Part shown: positions 50,101 through 60,459 of the stretch, in pieces
Layout: the number at the start of each line of letters is the position of its first letter
Numbering within the stretch: the first letter of the stretch is position 1
Assembly (NCBI RefSeq): GCF_004342175.1
Contig: NZ_SMAO01000004.1
Coordinates: 434,001 to 498,000, forward strand
Length of the DNA stretch: 64,000 bases
DNA from: Thiobaca trueperi
GTDB lineage: Bacteria; Pseudomonadota; Gammaproteobacteria; Chromatiales; Chromatiaceae
Direction: 5' to 3'
Position numbers and translations under genes: made by a program
The notes under the pieces: model-generated
What the model saw: the letters and a program-made list of their open reading frames with translations, nothing else
The model's database searches: none
Told to the model about the DNA's origin: nothing

Positions 50101-51484
50101 CCAGCATCTGCTCCAGCTCATCAACGACATCCTGGATATCGCCAAGATCGAGGAGCAGAAGCTGGTCCTGGAAGAGATCGATCTCGATCTGCCCGCCCTG
50201 CTGCGGGGCGTCTGCACCCTGATCGGCGAGCGGGTTCAGGAAAAGGGGCTGGAGCTGGTGGTGGATCTCGATCCGGCACTGAAAGCGGGGCCGGGGCTGC
50301 GCGGCGACCCGACCCGTCTGACCCAGATCCTGCTGAACTTTCTCGGCAATGCGATCAAGTTCACCGAGCAGGGCATGATCCGGCTTCAGGTGCGCCTGGA
50401 AGAGGATGGCGCGGTGCAGCAGCGCTTCCGTTTCGAGATCCGGGACACCGGTGTCGGCATCGCGCCCGAGCACCTGAATCGCCTCTTCCAGTCCTTCGAA
50501 CAGGCCGACAGCTCCATCACGCGCCGCTATGGCGGCACCGGGCTGGGACTCGCCATCAACCGCCAGCTCATTGCCCTCATGGGTGGGGAGGTCGGGGTCG
50601 AGAGCCGGCTCGGGGCGGGCAGCACCTTCTGGTTCACCCTCTGTCTCGGCAAAAGCGCCGCACCCGCTCCGGGTCAGGTGTTCGCGGATACCGCGCAGCC
50701 TGCACCGGCGGCGTTCGAGTCCAACGCCGAGCGTGTCCTGTCGCAGCGTTACTGTGGCGCCCGCGTGCTGCTGGCTGAAGACGATGTCATCAACCAGGAG
50801 GTGAGCAAAGGTCTTCTGGACGCCGTCGGACTGGTGGTGGACATCGCCAACGACGGCCTGGAGGCACTGGCGCTGGCGCGGAACCATGATTATGACCTGA
50901 TCCTCATGGACATGCAGATGCCAGGGATGGACGGGCTGGCGGCGACCCGCGCCATTCGCGCCCTTTCCGACCATGACAGGGTGCCCATTCTTGCCATGAC
51001 GGCCAACGCCTTCGGGGAAGACCGTGATCGCTGTCTGGCCGCCGGGATGAACGACTTCATCAGCAAGCCCGTCGATCCGCAAGCCCTCTACGGGATACTG
51101 CTGGGCTGGCTGTCCCAGGCGCCGGCCGTTGCTGCGGCAGGCGGTATCCCGACGCCGGACCTCGACCTGGATCAGGGACGGCATCTCTTCCGCAATGACG
51201 CGGTCTATGCGCGCATCCTGGGACATTTCACCGAGGTTCATGGTCTGGCAGGACGGGAGATGGCCGAACGCATGGCGGCTGGAGACCGTTCCGGGGCCGC
51301 CGCGCTGGCTCACCGGCTCAAGGGGGCCGCCAGCTCGCTGGCCCTGACGGAAATTGCACGAATTGCCACCGCGATCAACCAGTCCATCACAGAGGGGCGT
51401 GCGCCGAATCCCGCTCCGGAGGTGCTGCAAAAGGCGCTGGACAGGGCCGCCCTGGCCATCTCCCGCTTGACGAAGAAGAGCTGA
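47192..51484 (+). CDS. Cytosolic hybrid histidine kinase A (PASx5-GAF-HisKA-HATPase-REC-HPt)
   Basis: 1430 residues, no TM segment. An N-terminal helical segment ([20 protein letters not shown], residues 30-49) precedes PAS modules at about 80-195, 210-335, 345-455, 470-585 and 595-710, a GAF at about 755-900, HisKA with H934, HATPase with [13 protein letters not shown] and YGGTGLGL, a receiver with D1240 and an HPt with H1374. Signal input is therefore cytoplasmic and probably multiple. Residues 1-330 are nearly identical to the kinase at 54.8 kb. It is 18 bases behind the GGDEF-EAL gene and 15 before the cNMP-domain kinase, so all are probably co-transcribed. No output regulator is fused. 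Confidence 0.93.
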   Translation: MASSEDSDLTDPDSRQAKIHARARAVLSRGDFDWAEKNLIEGEVDFAELIENLRIYHAELELQNAELRATQVSAERLATRYSSLFYGIPLAILIVDRNGLILDANQEAARLFGLRNHHLRSHYLPRLVARAADGCLNEALRLAAMSGTAHTRLDFLTASGEGFAGEMHVARLPAEDEGDSQLICAIMDLSEGLRQEADIRAAYARLRESETRYRILADHSADWDFWMTPDGRYGYVSPVCESICGHGPDAFLADPELMDRLIHPEDLPRWQAHRSLDQDAGGAECATQGFTLELRLCRADGEVRWIEHQCRAIRDADGTDLGWRGVNRDISDRKAQQRALQEREEIYSAIVNQTTEGIVLIDAETRRFIEFNDAACQGLGYTREEFARLTLERIQGVWGADRVAEQTRTLIEQGGGVFEVIHCTKAGEIRHMRVANRVLEIRNRRYFAAIWYDITEQRQTERIFQETMLFLRESQSIARLGGWKANPVTGALMWTEAIYHLLGHPLDQPPDTLEEGLKYYAPEYLPLIRRKLQESWEANTPFTIECEIIPASGRRFWAELRCVGRVEDAGESYLTGTFQDISERRAAEAALRESEARYRAMVESQDDAVCRWLPDSTLTFVNSAYRALFAASGENLIGRRWFDFIPEAEREAVIASYRKLAAQPQTLRYDHPSTARDGTIRWLQWVDVPLLDAQGQCVEFQSVGRDVTESKRIAAELEQHRDRLEELVAARTADLETANRQLLISDLRLKAMFEMSQQADTMDEGALLQRGIDEAVRLTGSEIGYLHFVNDDQDSLQFSTWSSGTLSQCSAVHDNHYPISAAGVWADAARLRRPVVHNDYQGLSVRRHYPAGHVHLIRHLGAPVVEGDQIRALIGVGNKPTPYDASDEHELQLIADDLWRIVMRRRAEAALAAAKAAAEQANRAKSTFLANMSHEIRTPMNAILGLTYLLQQKESDPGRRERLGKIADASQHLLQLINDILDIAKIEEQKLVLEEIDLDLPALLRGVCTLIGERVQEKGLELVVDLDPALKAGPGLRGDPTRLTQILLNFLGNAIKFTEQGMIRLQVRLEEDGAVQQRFRFEIRDTGVGIAPEHLNRLFQSFEQADSSITRRYGGTGLGLAINRQLIALMGGEVGVESRLGAGSTFWFTLCLGKSAAPAPGQVFADTAQPAPAAFESNAERVLSQRYCGARVLLAEDDVINQEVSKGLLDAVGLVVDIANDGLEALALARNHDYDLILMDMQMPGMDGLAATRAIRALSDHDRVPILAMTANAFGEDRDRCLAAGMNDFISKPVDPQALYGILLGWLSQAPAVAAAGGIPTPDLDLDQGRHLFRNDAVYARILGHFTEVHGLAGREMAERMAAGDRSGAAALAHRLKGAASSLALTEIARIATAINQSITEGRAPNPAPEVLQKALDRAALAISRLTKKS

Positions 51485-51499
51485 GAACACACCACATCC

Positions 51500-52996
51500 A
51501 TGATATCTGATCCCTTCCATCCACCCCGCCCGCTCGCATCACCTGCAAGCGATCTGCTGCGTCTGCTCGAACGCGATGCGCAGTCGATCACCGCTCAGTT
51601 TCTGGCCGGGATCGAGCGTGCGCTGGGGCCCTGCCCACGGCTGCAACTGCCGGCTGGAACCCGGCTGATCGAGGAGGGTGTCGAGGTCAAGGCGCTCTTT
51701 CTGGTGCTGCGCGGGCGGATCGCGCTCGAACAGGCGACGGCTGACGGTGATTTGCAGCTCCATCACAGTTCGACCGGATCCCTGGTCGGTCTGCTGTCGC
51801 TGTTCCAGCAGCAGGAGGCGTTCTTCACCGCCCGTGCGACCACTGAGATTGAGGCCGTCCAGATCTCCTTTGCGCAGCTTGATCAGGCGCTGGTGATCGA
51901 TCCCTCGCTCGGCACGGCGCTGGCGGCGCTTTCCAGCCGCGCGCTCGCCCGGCGGCTGCGGCGCGCCGATCAGCTCCAGGTCGAGAAGATCCAGCTCAAC
52001 CGCTCGCTGGAGCAGGAGCGGCAGCGTCTGGCCGAGGCGCTGCATCAGCTCGAAGCGGCGCGGGTGGAACTGGTTGAGCAGGCGCGTTTCGCCACGCTTG
52101 GCGAGCTGGCGGCCGGTATCGCGCACGATCTGAACAACCCGGTGACGGCCATGATGCGTGCGGTCAGTTTCATCGGCGAGGATCTGGAGCGGTTGCTCAG
52201 GAGCCATCCGCGCGGCCCCGTCGCGGGCGCGGCCCTGACCGCCGAGCGCGAGCGTCCGCCGCGCAGCACCTCGGAAGAGCGTGCGGTACGGCGCGTGCTG
52301 GAAGGCGTGCTTGAGGATTCCGCCCTGGCGCAGCGTCTGGTCCGGGCGGGGATCGAAGACCCTGAGCGCGCACGCGAACTGGCGCGCGACCCCGAGAGCC
52401 TCGATCTGATCGAATCCGCCGCCGGTCTTGGCACGTCACTGCGCAACATCGAGGTCGCCGCGCGGCGCATGTGCGAGCTGGTGGAGAGTCTGCGCGCCTA
52501 CAGCCGTCCGAAAGGCGAGCCGGTCGCGGATGTGGATCTGCATGTCGGTCTGGAGGATACGCTGCGTCTGATGGGACACCGGTTGCGCGAGGTGCAGATC
52601 GAGCGTCACTATGGGCACCTGCCGCGCATCCGCTGTCATCCGGGCGAGCTGGGCCAGCTCTGGACGAATCTATTGAGCAATGCGCTGGAGGCGCTGCCGG
52701 TCGAGGGGCGCATCGAGCTGACCACGGATGCGCCGGACGCGCAGCATGTTCGGGTGTGCATCCAGGACAATGGACGCGGCATCGATCCGGCTATCCTGCC
52801 GCGCGTCTTCGAGCCGCGTTTCACCACCAAAGCGGGTTCGATTCGCTACGGGCTCGGGCTCGGGCTCGCCATCGCACGGCGGATCATCGACAGCCACGGC
52901 GGAACCATTGGTCTGGTCTCCGCGCCGGGCCGCACCCGGGTCACCGTCACCCTGCCCGTCAACGGGCCATTAGCTGATGAGGAATTCACGATATGA
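51500..52996 (+). CDS. Histidine kinase with N-terminal cyclic-nucleotide-binding-like domain
   Basis: 498 residues. Residues about 45-135 form a cNMP-binding-type jelly roll (LPAGTRLIEEGVEVKALFLVLRGRI ... STGSLVGLLSLF), though the canonical RSA phosphate-cassette motif is not obvious. A coiled-coil dimerisation helix (160-195) leads to HisKA with H209 (GIAHDLNNPVTAMM), interrupted by a long insertion, then HATPase with LLSNALEALP, DNGRGIDP and YGLGLGLAIA. No TM segment. The downstream response regulator overlaps by ATGA and is surely the partner. The FNR/CRP-like sensor domain suggests a nucleotide or redox cue. Confidence 0.92.
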   Translation: MISDPFHPPRPLASPASDLLRLLERDAQSITAQFLAGIERALGPCPRLQLPAGTRLIEEGVEVKALFLVLRGRIALEQATADGDLQLHHSSTGSLVGLLSLFQQQEAFFTARATTEIEAVQISFAQLDQALVIDPSLGTALAALSSRALARRLRRADQLQVEKIQLNRSLEQERQRLAEALHQLEAARVELVEQARFATLGELAAGIAHDLNNPVTAMMRAVSFIGEDLERLLRSHPRGPVAGAALTAERERPPRSTSEERAVRRVLEGVLEDSALAQRLVRAGIEDPERARELARDPESLDLIESAAGLGTSLRNIEVAARRMCELVESLRAYSRPKGEPVADVDLHVGLEDTLRLMGHRLREVQIERHYGHLPRIRCHPGELGQLWTNLLSNALEALPVEGRIELTTDAPDAQHVRVCIQDNGRGIDPAILPRVFEPRFTTKAGSIRYGLGLGLAIARRIIDSHGGTIGLVSAPGRTRVTVTLPVNGPLADEEFTI

Positions 52997-53478
52997 AACT
53001 GGCGCTCCTGATTCTGGAGGACGAAAGTCCGGTTCGCGAGGCGATTGAGCGCGATCTGGCGACCTTTGCCCGCCTGATCCGCGTTGAATCGGCCGAGGAT
53101 GTGCCGACCGCGCTGGAGGTCATCGACGAGATCGCCGCCGACGGCGACCGGCTGGCGCTGGTGCTGGCCGATCATCGTCTGCCGGGAATCAGCGGGATCG
53201 ACTTTCTGATCATGCTGAAGAGCGATCCCCGCGCCATCGGCACCCGCAAGGCGCTGGTGACGGGGCAGGCCGATCAGGACGACACCATCCGCGCCATCAA
53301 CGAGGCCGGACTCGACCGCTATGTCTCCAAGCCCTGGGCGCCGGAGAATCTGCGCGCCCTGGTCCGCATGCTGCTGACCGACTATGTGATCGACAACCGG
53401 CTTGATCCGCTGCCGATTCTTCCCGCCCTGGATGCCGGACGGGCGCTGGCGCTGCTGCATGACTATGGCGATCAATGA
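52993..53478 (+). CDS. Single-domain response regulator partner of the cNMP-domain kinase
   Basis: 161 residues. Receiver fold with acidic E9/D10, phospho-acceptor D60 in VLADHRLPGISG, the T-G pair in ALVTGQAD and K109-region motif YVSKPW typical of receivers that precede HD-GYP or PAS domains. The 40-residue C-terminal extension (MLLTDYVIDNRLDPLPILPALDAGRA) is helical and lacks an identifiable output domain. Its ATG overlaps the kinase stop. It is the last gene of the 43.4-53.5 kb run. Confidence 0.92.
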   Translation: MKLALLILEDESPVREAIERDLATFARLIRVESAEDVPTALEVIDEIAADGDRLALVLADHRLPGISGIDFLIMLKSDPRAIGTRKALVTGQADQDDTIRAINEAGLDRYVSKPWAPENLRALVRMLLTDYVIDNRLDPLPILPALDAGRALALLHDYGDQ

Positions 53479-53555
53479 CCCATATCCGCAGGTCTGCAAC
53501 GGAATCCTTCGCGCCGCACATGGGTTAAGATTGGCGACCCTGTCGTAATCCTTGC

Positions 53556-53629
53556 CGTTGTCGTTGTCGTAATCCTTGCCGTAATCGTCATCGAAGATTC
53601 GCAAGCCGACGATTACGACAACGACAACG
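53556..53629. repeat. GTCGTT-family hairpin, copy C
   Basis: Perfect 19-base arms at 53556-53574 (CGTTGTCGTTGTCGTAATC) and 53611-53629, with a 36-base loop containing TCGAAGATTCGCAAGCCGAC. The sequence upstream (53541-53555) repeats part of the left arm, so there has been local duplication. Same family as copies A and B. Confidence 0.8.
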
Positions 53630-53693
53630 ACAGACAGCGAACGGAATCGGGATTCCAGGGTGCTGCGCCAGATCGCTCCACCCCACCGCCATT

Positions 53694-53718
53694 GCATACC
53701 GCGCCGGGCGCGGTTTAA
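53694..53718. repeat. GCGCGGTTTAA repeat, second locus
   Basis: GCATACCGCGCCGGGCGCGG followed by TTTAA matches 12594-12618 at about 23 of 25 bases. It lies 13 bases before the agmatine deiminase ATG, so it forms part of that gene's 5' untranslated region. CCGCGCCGGGCGCGG is itself near-palindromic. Confidence 0.7.
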
Positions 53719-53731
53719 CGAGATTCATGCC

Positions 53732-54763
53732 ATGCGCCGTTTACCTGCCGAATGGGAGCCCCAGAGCGGGGTCATGCTGACCTGGCCTCATGCCGACACC
53801 GACTGGGCGGAGCGGCTGACCGAGATCGAATCGCTCTATGCCGATCTGACGGCCCTGATCACCCGCTTCGAACCGGTCCTCATCGTCTGTCACGATGGCG
53901 ATCAGGCCGAACGGGTGCGCGGACTGGCCCGACAGGCCGGCGCCGATGAATCGCGGCTGCGTCTCGCCAGCGCCCCGAGCAACGATACCTGGGCGCGCGA
54001 TCATGGCCCCATCAGTCTCATGACCGAGGCCGGCCCGCTGCTGCTGGACTTCCGCTTCAACGGCTGGGGCGGCAAGTTCCAGGCCGATCTGGATACGGCC
54101 ATTACCGCGCATCTGGCGGCGGATGGCGTTTTTGGCGACTGTCCGGTCGAGTCGTGCGACCTGGTTCTCGAAGGCGGCGCCATCGAGACCGATGGCTGGG
54201 GGACGCTGCTTGCGGTCACGCGCACCCTGGTGGATCCGCTGCGCAATCCGGGCCGCTCGCGCGATGAGATCGAACGCGAACTGCGCCGCCGGCTCGGGAT
54301 CGAGCATTTCCTTTGGCTGGAACATGGCGCCATCACTGGCGATGACACCGATGGGCACATTGATACGCTGGCGCGCTTCTGCGACCCGCAAACCATCTGC
54401 TATGCCCGTTGTGACGATCCAGCCGACGCGGATTATGCCGCGCTGCGGGCGATGGAAGAGGAATTGAAGGTGCTGCGCGATCCCGACGGTCAGCCCTATC
54501 GCCTGGTGCCGCTCCCGTCTCCCGCCCCGATCCTGGACGATGAGGGCGCGCGTCTGCCGGCCGGTTATGCGAATTTTCTCATCCTCAACGAGGCGGTCCT
54601 GCTCCCGGTCTATGGCGATCCCGCCGATGCCGAGGCGGCATCCATACTGGGCGACTGTTTCCCCGCTCGCACCATCCTCCCGCTCGACTGCCGACCGCTC
54701 ATTCGTCAGGGCGGCAGTCTGCACTGCATCAGCATGCAACTGCCTGCCGGCGTCCTGGCTTAA
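53732..54763 (+). CDS. aguA: Agmatine deiminase
   Basis: 343 residues of the guanidino-modifying enzyme superfamily, PAD-porph type. Start [20 protein letters not shown] is the classic family N-terminus. Active-site residues are visible: [10 protein letters not shown], the ENGAIETDG-like segment [12 protein letters not shown], the GHIDTLARF His-Asp motif and nucleophile C332 in GGSLHC. It hydrolyses agmatine to N-carbamoylputrescine plus ammonia, in putrescine synthesis from arginine. Its usual partner AguB is not adjacent. It is sandwiched between signalling genes; 28 bases separate it from the second duplicated kinase. A dispersed GCGCGGTTTAA repeat sits immediately upstream. Confidence 0.96.
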   Translation: MRRLPAEWEPQSGVMLTWPHADTDWAERLTEIESLYADLTALITRFEPVLIVCHDGDQAERVRGLARQAGADESRLRLASAPSNDTWARDHGPISLMTEAGPLLLDFRFNGWGGKFQADLDTAITAHLAADGVFGDCPVESCDLVLEGGAIETDGWGTLLAVTRTLVDPLRNPGRSRDEIERELRRRLGIEHFLWLEHGAITGDDTDGHIDTLARFCDPQTICYARCDDPADADYAALRAMEEELKVLRDPDGQPYRLVPLPSPAPILDDEGARLPAGYANFLILNEAVLLPVYGDPADAEAASILGDCFPARTILPLDCRPLIRQGGSLHCISMQLPAGVLA

Positions 54764-54791
54764 GGCGATTGCACGGTCACAGAACGCTTTC

Positions 54792-55790
54792 ATGGCTTCC
54801 TCATCCGACGAACATCAGCCTGATCCCGATAACCGACAGGCAAAAATCCGCGCGCGCGCACGCGAAGTGCTTGATCGCGGCGACTTCGACTGGGCGGAGA
54901 AAAATCTGATCGAAGGCGAGGTGGATTTCGCCGAGCTGATCGAGAATCTGCGGATCTACCACGCCGAACTGGAGCTGCAGAACGCCGAACTGCGGGCGAC
55001 CCAGGCCAGCGCCGAGCGTCTGGCGACCCGTTACAGCTCGCTCTTTTACGGCATCCCTCAGGCGATTCTGGTCGTCGATCGCAATGGTCTGATCCTGGAC
55101 GCCAATCAGGAGGCGGCGCGGCTGTTCGGTCTGCGCAACCGCCATTTGCGCAGCCATTATCTGCCCCGTCTGGTGGCGCGCACGGCTGACGGCTGTCTCG
55201 ACGATGCCCTGCGGCTGGCCTGGATGTCCGGCGCCACCCAGATCGCCAGGGTGGACTTTCTCACCACCAGTGGCGGGGGCTTCGCGGGCGAGATTCATAT
55301 TGCCCGTCTCCCGGCGGAGGACGAAGGCGACAGCCAGCTCATCTGCGCGATCATGGATCTGAGCGAAGGTCTGCGGCAGGAGGCGGACATTCGCGCCGCC
55401 TACGCCCGCTCGCGCGAGAGCGAGACCCGCTATCGCATCCTTGCCGACTATTCGGCGGACTGGGACTTCTGGATGACCCCGGACGGGCGATATGGCTATG
55501 TCTCGCCTGTCTGCGAGTCCATCTGCGGCCATGGACCGGACGCCTTTCTCGCCGATCCCGAACTCATGGATCGTTTGATTCATCCCGAGGATCTGCCGCG
55601 CTGGCAGGCACACCGATCCCTGGATCAGGATGCCGGCGGCGCTGAGTGTGCGACGCAGGGTTTCACGCTGGAGCTGCGTCTCTGCCGCGCCGATGGCGAG
55701 GTGCGCTGGATCGAGCATCAGTGTCGTGCCATCCGCGATGCGGATGGCACCGATCTGGGCTGGCGCGGCGTCAACCGCGACATCACCGCC
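54792..55790 (+). repeat. Duplicated kinase N-terminal segment (copy of 47192-48187)
   Basis: The first third of kinase B repeats the first third of kinase A in direct orientation, 7.6 kb apart. Divergence is moderate up to about 55300 and then almost absent to about 55783 (matching 47701-48180). The match stops sharply after the second PAS linker (GVNRDI). The gradient of identity suggests gene conversion or a second exchange after an older duplication. Confidence 0.85.
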
Positions 55791-58700
55791 CGCAAGCAGG
55801 CCGAATTCGCCCTGGATTTACAGCATCGCCGTGCCGATGCGCTGTTGAAACTGCCGCTTGCAGCCGAAGGTCAGGATGAAATCGCCTTCATGCAGGACGG
55901 CATGGAGCTGATCGAGTCGCTGACCGGCAGCCGGATCGCGTTCATCCATCTGGTCAACGCCGATCAGGAGACGATCGAGCTGGTCGCCTGGTCGCGCGCC
56001 ACCCTGGCACAGGGCTACTGCCGGATGCCCGCCGCCACCGTCCATTATCCGCTCCACAAGGCTGGCATCTGGGCCGATGCGCTGCGTCAGTGCGCGCCGG
56101 TCGTGTGCAACGATTACGCCTCGGATCCCCGGCGGCAGGGTCTGCTGGAGAATCACCTGCCGTTGCAGCGTTTCATCTGCGTGCCGGTCGGCGCCTGCGG
56201 TCTGGTGCACATGCTGGCCGGGGTGGGGAACAGGGAGACGCCCTACACCGAGATGGATGTCGAAAGCATGCAGCTCGTCGCCAACGCCATCTGGCGCATC
56301 GTGCGCCAGCGCCGTGCGGAGGAGGCGCTCAGAAAGAACGAGTCGCGCTTTCGCCATCTCTCCGGCCTGATGTCCGACATCGCTTACTCCGCTGCCGAGA
56401 TCGGACCCCGCCGTTTTGTGCTGGACTGGGTGCATGGCGCGGTCGAAGGCATCACCGGCCATACGGCCGAGATGGTCATGGCGATGGGCACCTGGCGGCG
56501 CCTGATCATCCTCGAAGACCGCCCGCTCTTCGATCAGCATCTTCAGAGCATGGTCGGCGGCCAGCCTGTGACCTGCCAGTTGCGGCTGCGCCGCCGCGAT
56601 GGCAGTTGTATCTGGGTCGAAATCACCAATCAGCGTCTGCTGGACGAGGATGGCTGTCTGAGGATTTATGGCGGCGTCAAGGATGTCAGCGAGCGCAAGA
56701 AGGCGGAATACCAGCTCCAGCATGCCGCGCAGCAGATGGCGCGTCAGAACCGCGAGCTGGATCGGGCGCTGATGCAGGCTGAGGCGTCAACTCAGGCCAA
56801 GAGCCGTTTTCTGGCCAATATGAGTCATGAGATCCGCACCCCGATGAACGGCGTTGTCGGCATGACCCGGCTGCTGCTGGAGACCGGGCTGAACGAGGAG
56901 CAGCGCCGCTTCGCCGAGATCGCGCGTACCAGCAGCGAGAGCCTGCTGGCCATCATCAATGACATCCTGGATTTCTCGAAAATCGAAGCCGGCAGACTGG
57001 AACTGGAGCAGCAGGACTTTGATCTGCGCGACACCCTGGAGGATGTGCTGGAGATGCTGGCCTTCAATGCCCAGGAAAAGGCGCTGGAACTGACCTATTA
57101 CATCGCTTCGGATGTCCCCGCCGGGGTGCGCGGCGATCCCCGCTATCTGCGTCAGATCCTGGTCAATCTGGCGGGCAATGCGATTAAATTCACCGACCAG
57201 GGTGAGGTCAGCATCCAGGTCATGCCGGTGACGCTCACCCCCGGGAAGGTGCTGATCCGTTTCGCGGTGCACGACACCGGCATCGGCATTCCGGCGCATC
57301 AGCGTGATCAGCTCTTCTCGCCCTTCAATCAACTGGACAACTCGGCCACCCGGCGTTTCGGCGGAACCGGTCTGGGCCTGGTCATTTCCAAGCAACTGGC
57401 CGAGTTGATGAATGGCAGCATCGGTCTGGAAAGTGAGATCGAGCGGGGCTCGGTTTTCTGGTTCACCGCTGAACTCGAACCGCTGTCCGATGCAGACCCA
57501 TCGCCCCTGATGACCGATGCCGGGTTGCAGGGAGTCCGGGTGCTGGTGGCGGACGACCATGCCGCCAATCGTCTGCTGGCCGGCACGCTGCTGAGAGGCT
57601 GGGGATGTCGTGTCGATGAGGCCGACAATGGTCCGAGCGCGCAGCGCCTGCTTCAGGCCGCCGCCAGGGCCGGCGATCCCTTTCAGGTCGCGCTGCTCGA
57701 TCTCAGGATGCCCGGCATGGGCGGCCTGCAACTCGGCTCCCGGATCAAACACGACCCGCTCATCTGCGCCACGCATCTGATCCTGCTGACCTCACTGGCT
57801 GAACGCCGCGATGCCGTGCGCCTGGAGCGCACCGGTTTTTCCGGCTATCTGACCAAACCGCTGCGCAGGCGTCTGTTGCACGACGCGCTGGCAGGGGTGA
57901 TGGGACGGGATGTCGGATCGCCCATCGTCAGCCATCGCACCACGACGCCAGCAGAAGACCAGGGCGTTGCGCCAACCCGCCAGGCGCGCATCCTGCTGGT
58001 GGACGACAGCCCGACCAATCAGCTTGTCGCCTGCGGCATTCTGGAGAAACTGGGCTATGCCAGGCCGGACATCGCCAACGATGGCGTCGAGGCGCTGGAG
58101 GCGCTGGCGCGAACCCCTTATGACCTAGTGCTCATGGACGGTCATATGCCCCGGATGGATGGCTTTGAGGCGGCGCGCTGCATCCGTCACGGCGATGCCG
58201 GTGTCCTCAATCCGCAGGTGCCCATCATCGCCATGACCGCGCTTGCCATGAAAGGGGATCGCGAACGCTGTCTGGAGGCCGGCATGGACGCCTATCTGAC
58301 CAAACCGGTGCAGCCGCAGGAGCTGGCCGAGGCCATCACGACCCAGCTTGCACGGATGTCGATGGATGCGACGGCACCGGCGGTCACATCCGGCATGGCT
58401 CCTGGCCCGGCGGCGGCGTCAGCTCTGGCTGAGGTGTTCCAGGAAACCGACCTGCTGAATCGCGTCATGGGTGATCGTGAGATTGCCCGGGCCGTGATCG
58501 CCCAGTTTCTGCTGGACGCCCCGATCCGCGTGCAGGAACTCCGGGGCTGTCTGAACGCGGGGGATCTGGCGCAGCTTCGCTTCAAGACCCACAGCATCAA
58601 GGGTCTGGCCGCCAATATTGCGGCCTTCAGGCTGCGTGACGCGGCGTTCGACCTGGAAACAGTCGTTGCAGCGGATCAGTCTGGCGCCGAATCCCAGCGC

Positions 58701-58805
58701 CTGGCGGCGCGGCTGGAAGCGGAATTCATGGCCCTCAGACAGGTGCTGGAGGAGTGGATGAAGACTGGTTCTGTGCAGGCGTTTTCCGGGGAGTCACCGG
58801 CTTAA
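54792..58805 (+). CDS. Cytosolic hybrid histidine kinase B (PAS-PAS-GAF-PAS-HisKA-HATPase-REC-REC-HPt)
   Basis: 1337 residues from the ATG at 54792 (the frame stays open further upstream inside aguA, but the N-terminus matches kinase A exactly from here). PAS modules at about 80-195 and 210-335, GAF at about 345-505, PAS about 515-635, HisKA H679 ([13 protein letters not shown]), HATPase with [13 protein letters not shown] and FGGTGLGL, a first receiver D970, a second receiver D1116 and HPt H1267. No TM segment. The first 335 residues are shared with kinase A at 47.2 kb, but the rest is a different BarA-like kinase. Two receivers may allow branching of the relay. It converges on the HD-GYP gene with a 4-base overlap of stops. 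Confidence 0.93.
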   Translation: MASSSDEHQPDPDNRQAKIRARAREVLDRGDFDWAEKNLIEGEVDFAELIENLRIYHAELELQNAELRATQASAERLATRYSSLFYGIPQAILVVDRNGLILDANQEAARLFGLRNRHLRSHYLPRLVARTADGCLDDALRLAWMSGATQIARVDFLTTSGGGFAGEIHIARLPAEDEGDSQLICAIMDLSEGLRQEADIRAAYARSRESETRYRILADYSADWDFWMTPDGRYGYVSPVCESICGHGPDAFLADPELMDRLIHPEDLPRWQAHRSLDQDAGGAECATQGFTLELRLCRADGEVRWIEHQCRAIRDADGTDLGWRGVNRDITARKQAEFALDLQHRRADALLKLPLAAEGQDEIAFMQDGMELIESLTGSRIAFIHLVNADQETIELVAWSRATLAQGYCRMPAATVHYPLHKAGIWADALRQCAPVVCNDYASDPRRQGLLENHLPLQRFICVPVGACGLVHMLAGVGNRETPYTEMDVESMQLVANAIWRIVRQRRAEEALRKNESRFRHLSGLMSDIAYSAAEIGPRRFVLDWVHGAVEGITGHTAEMVMAMGTWRRLIILEDRPLFDQHLQSMVGGQPVTCQLRLRRRDGSCIWVEITNQRLLDEDGCLRIYGGVKDVSERKKAEYQLQHAAQQMARQNRELDRALMQAEASTQAKSRFLANMSHEIRTPMNGVVGMTRLLLETGLNEEQRRFAEIARTSSESLLAIINDILDFSKIEAGRLELEQQDFDLRDTLEDVLEMLAFNAQEKALELTYYIASDVPAGVRGDPRYLRQILVNLAGNAIKFTDQGEVSIQVMPVTLTPGKVLIRFAVHDTGIGIPAHQRDQLFSPFNQLDNSATRRFGGTGLGLVISKQLAELMNGSIGLESEIERGSVFWFTAELEPLSDADPSPLMTDAGLQGVRVLVADDHAANRLLAGTLLRGWGCRVDEADNGPSAQRLLQAAARAGDPFQVALLDLRMPGMGGLQLGSRIKHDPLICATHLILLTSLAERRDAVRLERTGFSGYLTKPLRRRLLHDALAGVMGRDVGSPIVSHRTTTPAEDQGVAPTRQARILLVDDSPTNQLVACGILEKLGYARPDIANDGVEALEALARTPYDLVLMDGHMPRMDGFEAARCIRHGDAGVLNPQVPIIAMTALAMKGDRERCLEAGMDAYLTKPVQPQELAEAITTQLARMSMDATAPAVTSGMAPGPAAASALAEVFQETDLLNRVMGDREIARAVIAQFLLDAPIRVQELRGCLNAGDLAQLRFKTHSIKGLAANIAAFRLRDAAFDLETVVAADQSGAESQRLAARLEAEFMALRQVLEEWMKTGSVQAFSGESPA

Positions 58806-60094
58806 CGGGAAGACCCCGGCGGCGACTGAAAATAGTAACTGAGCTTGTCCGACAGATTCAGATATTCCCGTTGATCCTGGTTCAGATCCGATTGGTGCAG
58901 ACTCTCGCGGATGGTCAGTTCTTCCTCGGCCAGATCCAGCACCGGGGCTTCTTCTTTTGGGATCTCGGGTGAATAGAGCAGGACGTTCGGTTTCAGCAGA
59001 TCGGTCGGGTTGAGCGAGATCACCAGCGCGATCCGCTCGTCCTGGAGTCTGACGACAGTACCGGGCGGATAGACGCCAAGATTGGTGATGAAGGTGGTCA
59101 GCACCTTGGGATCGTAGCAGGCCCGCTCTTTGGAATACATGCGCGAGATGGCCTGATGGGGTGAGAGTCTGGCCTCTGGCCCTGAGCCGTTGCAGAGGTT
59201 GTCATAGCGATTGACGACGGTGACGATACGGGTCAGGAGGCCGATGTCGGCACCCTTCAGACCTTCGGGATAACCGCTGCCGTCCGCATGCTCATGGTGT
59301 TTGGCGATGACCTCGATCACGCCCGGCGGCAGAGTGCCGACCCGGCGCGCGATCTCCGCGCCATAGCGCGGATGCTGCTCGTACAGCTTCTGTTCCGGGC
59401 GGGTCAGCGGCTCTTTCTTGAGCAGGATCTGGGTGGGAATCTGTTGATGCCCCAGGTCGTGAAAGAGCGCGCCCATCCCGAGCAGGCGCAGTTGGGTCTT
59501 CTCCAGATTCAGTTTCTGCCCGATGACCAGCGCCAGGGCCACGACATTGATGGCATGGAAATAGCTGTTTTCGTCCTGATGCTTGAGATTGACCAGTTGC
59601 ACCGTGGCCTCCTGATCCGTGGTCAACTCATCGACCATCTGCAACACCAGTTCCTGCGCCTCTTCGGCGGCCTGGGCCGGCGCGGCGCGCAGATGGGCCA
59701 TGAGCTTGCGCACCATGCCGACTGATTGGGTGTAGCGTTTGGAGCATTGATTGAGCCGCGAGCGGCGTTCCTTGAGCACGCGGATGCGGTTTTTCTTTTC
59801 CTCCCAGAGCGCGGCGGTCAGGTCATCTTTGATCTGCGCGGAGAGCGCAGGCGCCGGTGGCTGGTCCTGGGATTCGCCGTTTGCTTCAACGGCCAGCGGC
59901 GCATCGCTGCGGTCGGGGTCGATGCGCACCTGATCGAGTTCCAGCGTCCGCAGGATATCCAGTTGTTTCTGGGTGCGGATCTTGAAGCTGCTGGTCATGA
60001 AGGGGTGACGCATCCAGGGCAGATCGAGATGGATGAACAGCCCGATCCGCAACTGGCTTTTATCGACGGTGTTTTCGCTCACAGATGGTTCCAA
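58802..60094 (-). CDS. HD-GYP c-di-GMP phosphodiesterase with DUF3391 N-terminus
   Basis: 430 residues. The N-terminus ([25 protein letters not shown]) is the DUF3391 domain found in front of HD-GYP domains. A charged helical linker (95-130) follows. The HD-GYP domain has H212-D213 (HDLGH), [12 protein letters not shown]266-H267-E268 and the GYP triplet at 274-276 within DGSGYP, so the metal site and the c-di-GMP signature are present. Expected activity is hydrolysis of c-di-GMP to pGpG/GMP, balancing the GGDEF protein upstream. The start is a TTG at 60094; a GTG 12 bases in is an alternative. It is convergent with kinase B and the two stops overlap. Confidence 0.93.
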   Translation of the reverse strand: MEPSVSENTVDKSQLRIGLFIHLDLPWMRHPFMTSSFKIRTQKQLDILRTLELDQVRIDPDRSDAPLAVEANGESQDQPPAPALSAQIKDDLTAALWEEKKNRIRVLKERRSRLNQCSKRYTQSVGMVRKLMAHLRAAPAQAAEEAQELVLQMVDELTTDQEATVQLVNLKHQDENSYFHAINVVALALVIGQKLNLEKTQLRLLGMGALFHDLGHQQIPTQILLKKEPLTRPEQKLYEQHPRYGAEIARRVGTLPPGVIEVIAKHHEHADGSGYPEGLKGADIGLLTRIVTVVNRYDNLCNGSGPEARLSPHQAISRMYSKERACYDPKVLTTFITNLGVYPPGTVVRLQDERIALVISLNPTDLLKPNVLLYSPEIPKEEAPVLDLAEEELTIRESLHQSDLNQDQREYLNLSDKLSYYFQSPPGSSR

Positions 60095-60276
60095 CTCGCC
60101 GAAGACGGCCTCCCGCGCGACAGGGCGGGGGCAATGCGATCCTGATCATGACAGGGGGATGGCAAGCATAGGGCATCCGCGCCATTCTCACCAAACGCGC
60201 TTGATTCTCGGCCTGACGGCTTGTAGGTTGCAGGCTGACAGGTGATTGCCGAGACCTGACGCCATACTCGGACCGG

Positions 60277-60406
60277 GAAATAGACAGGATTAACAGGATT
60301 TTTCAGGATTCACAGGACAACACGAAAGCGTGACAACGCTCTATGACGATGTCCTTATGACAACCTCCTGTTCATCATGTGAAATCCTGTTAATCCTGTC
60401 CATTTC
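60277..60406. repeat. ACAGGATTAACAGG long inverted repeat
   Basis: Arms 60277-60301 and 60382-60406 are 25 bases long with a single mismatch (GAAATAGACAGGATTAACAG begins the left arm). The 80-base centre holds a third, direct half-copy (TTTCAGGATTCACAGGAC). It occupies most of the 365-base gap between the HD-GYP gene and ileS. Same family as 12375-12424. No coding capacity; a MITE-like or REP-like element is likely. Confidence 0.75.
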
Positions 60407-60459
60407 AAAGGCGCGATCATTCAATCACCCCCACCTGCGACGCACCGAGACCGATTGCC

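Noticed and set aside
52846..53697. A minus-strand frame with a Val/Ile run followed by Asp/Tyr/Lys-rich sequence
   Set aside because: The unusual composition is just the GTCGTT hairpin repeat being translated; it has no ribosome site and overlaps the kinase/regulator genes.
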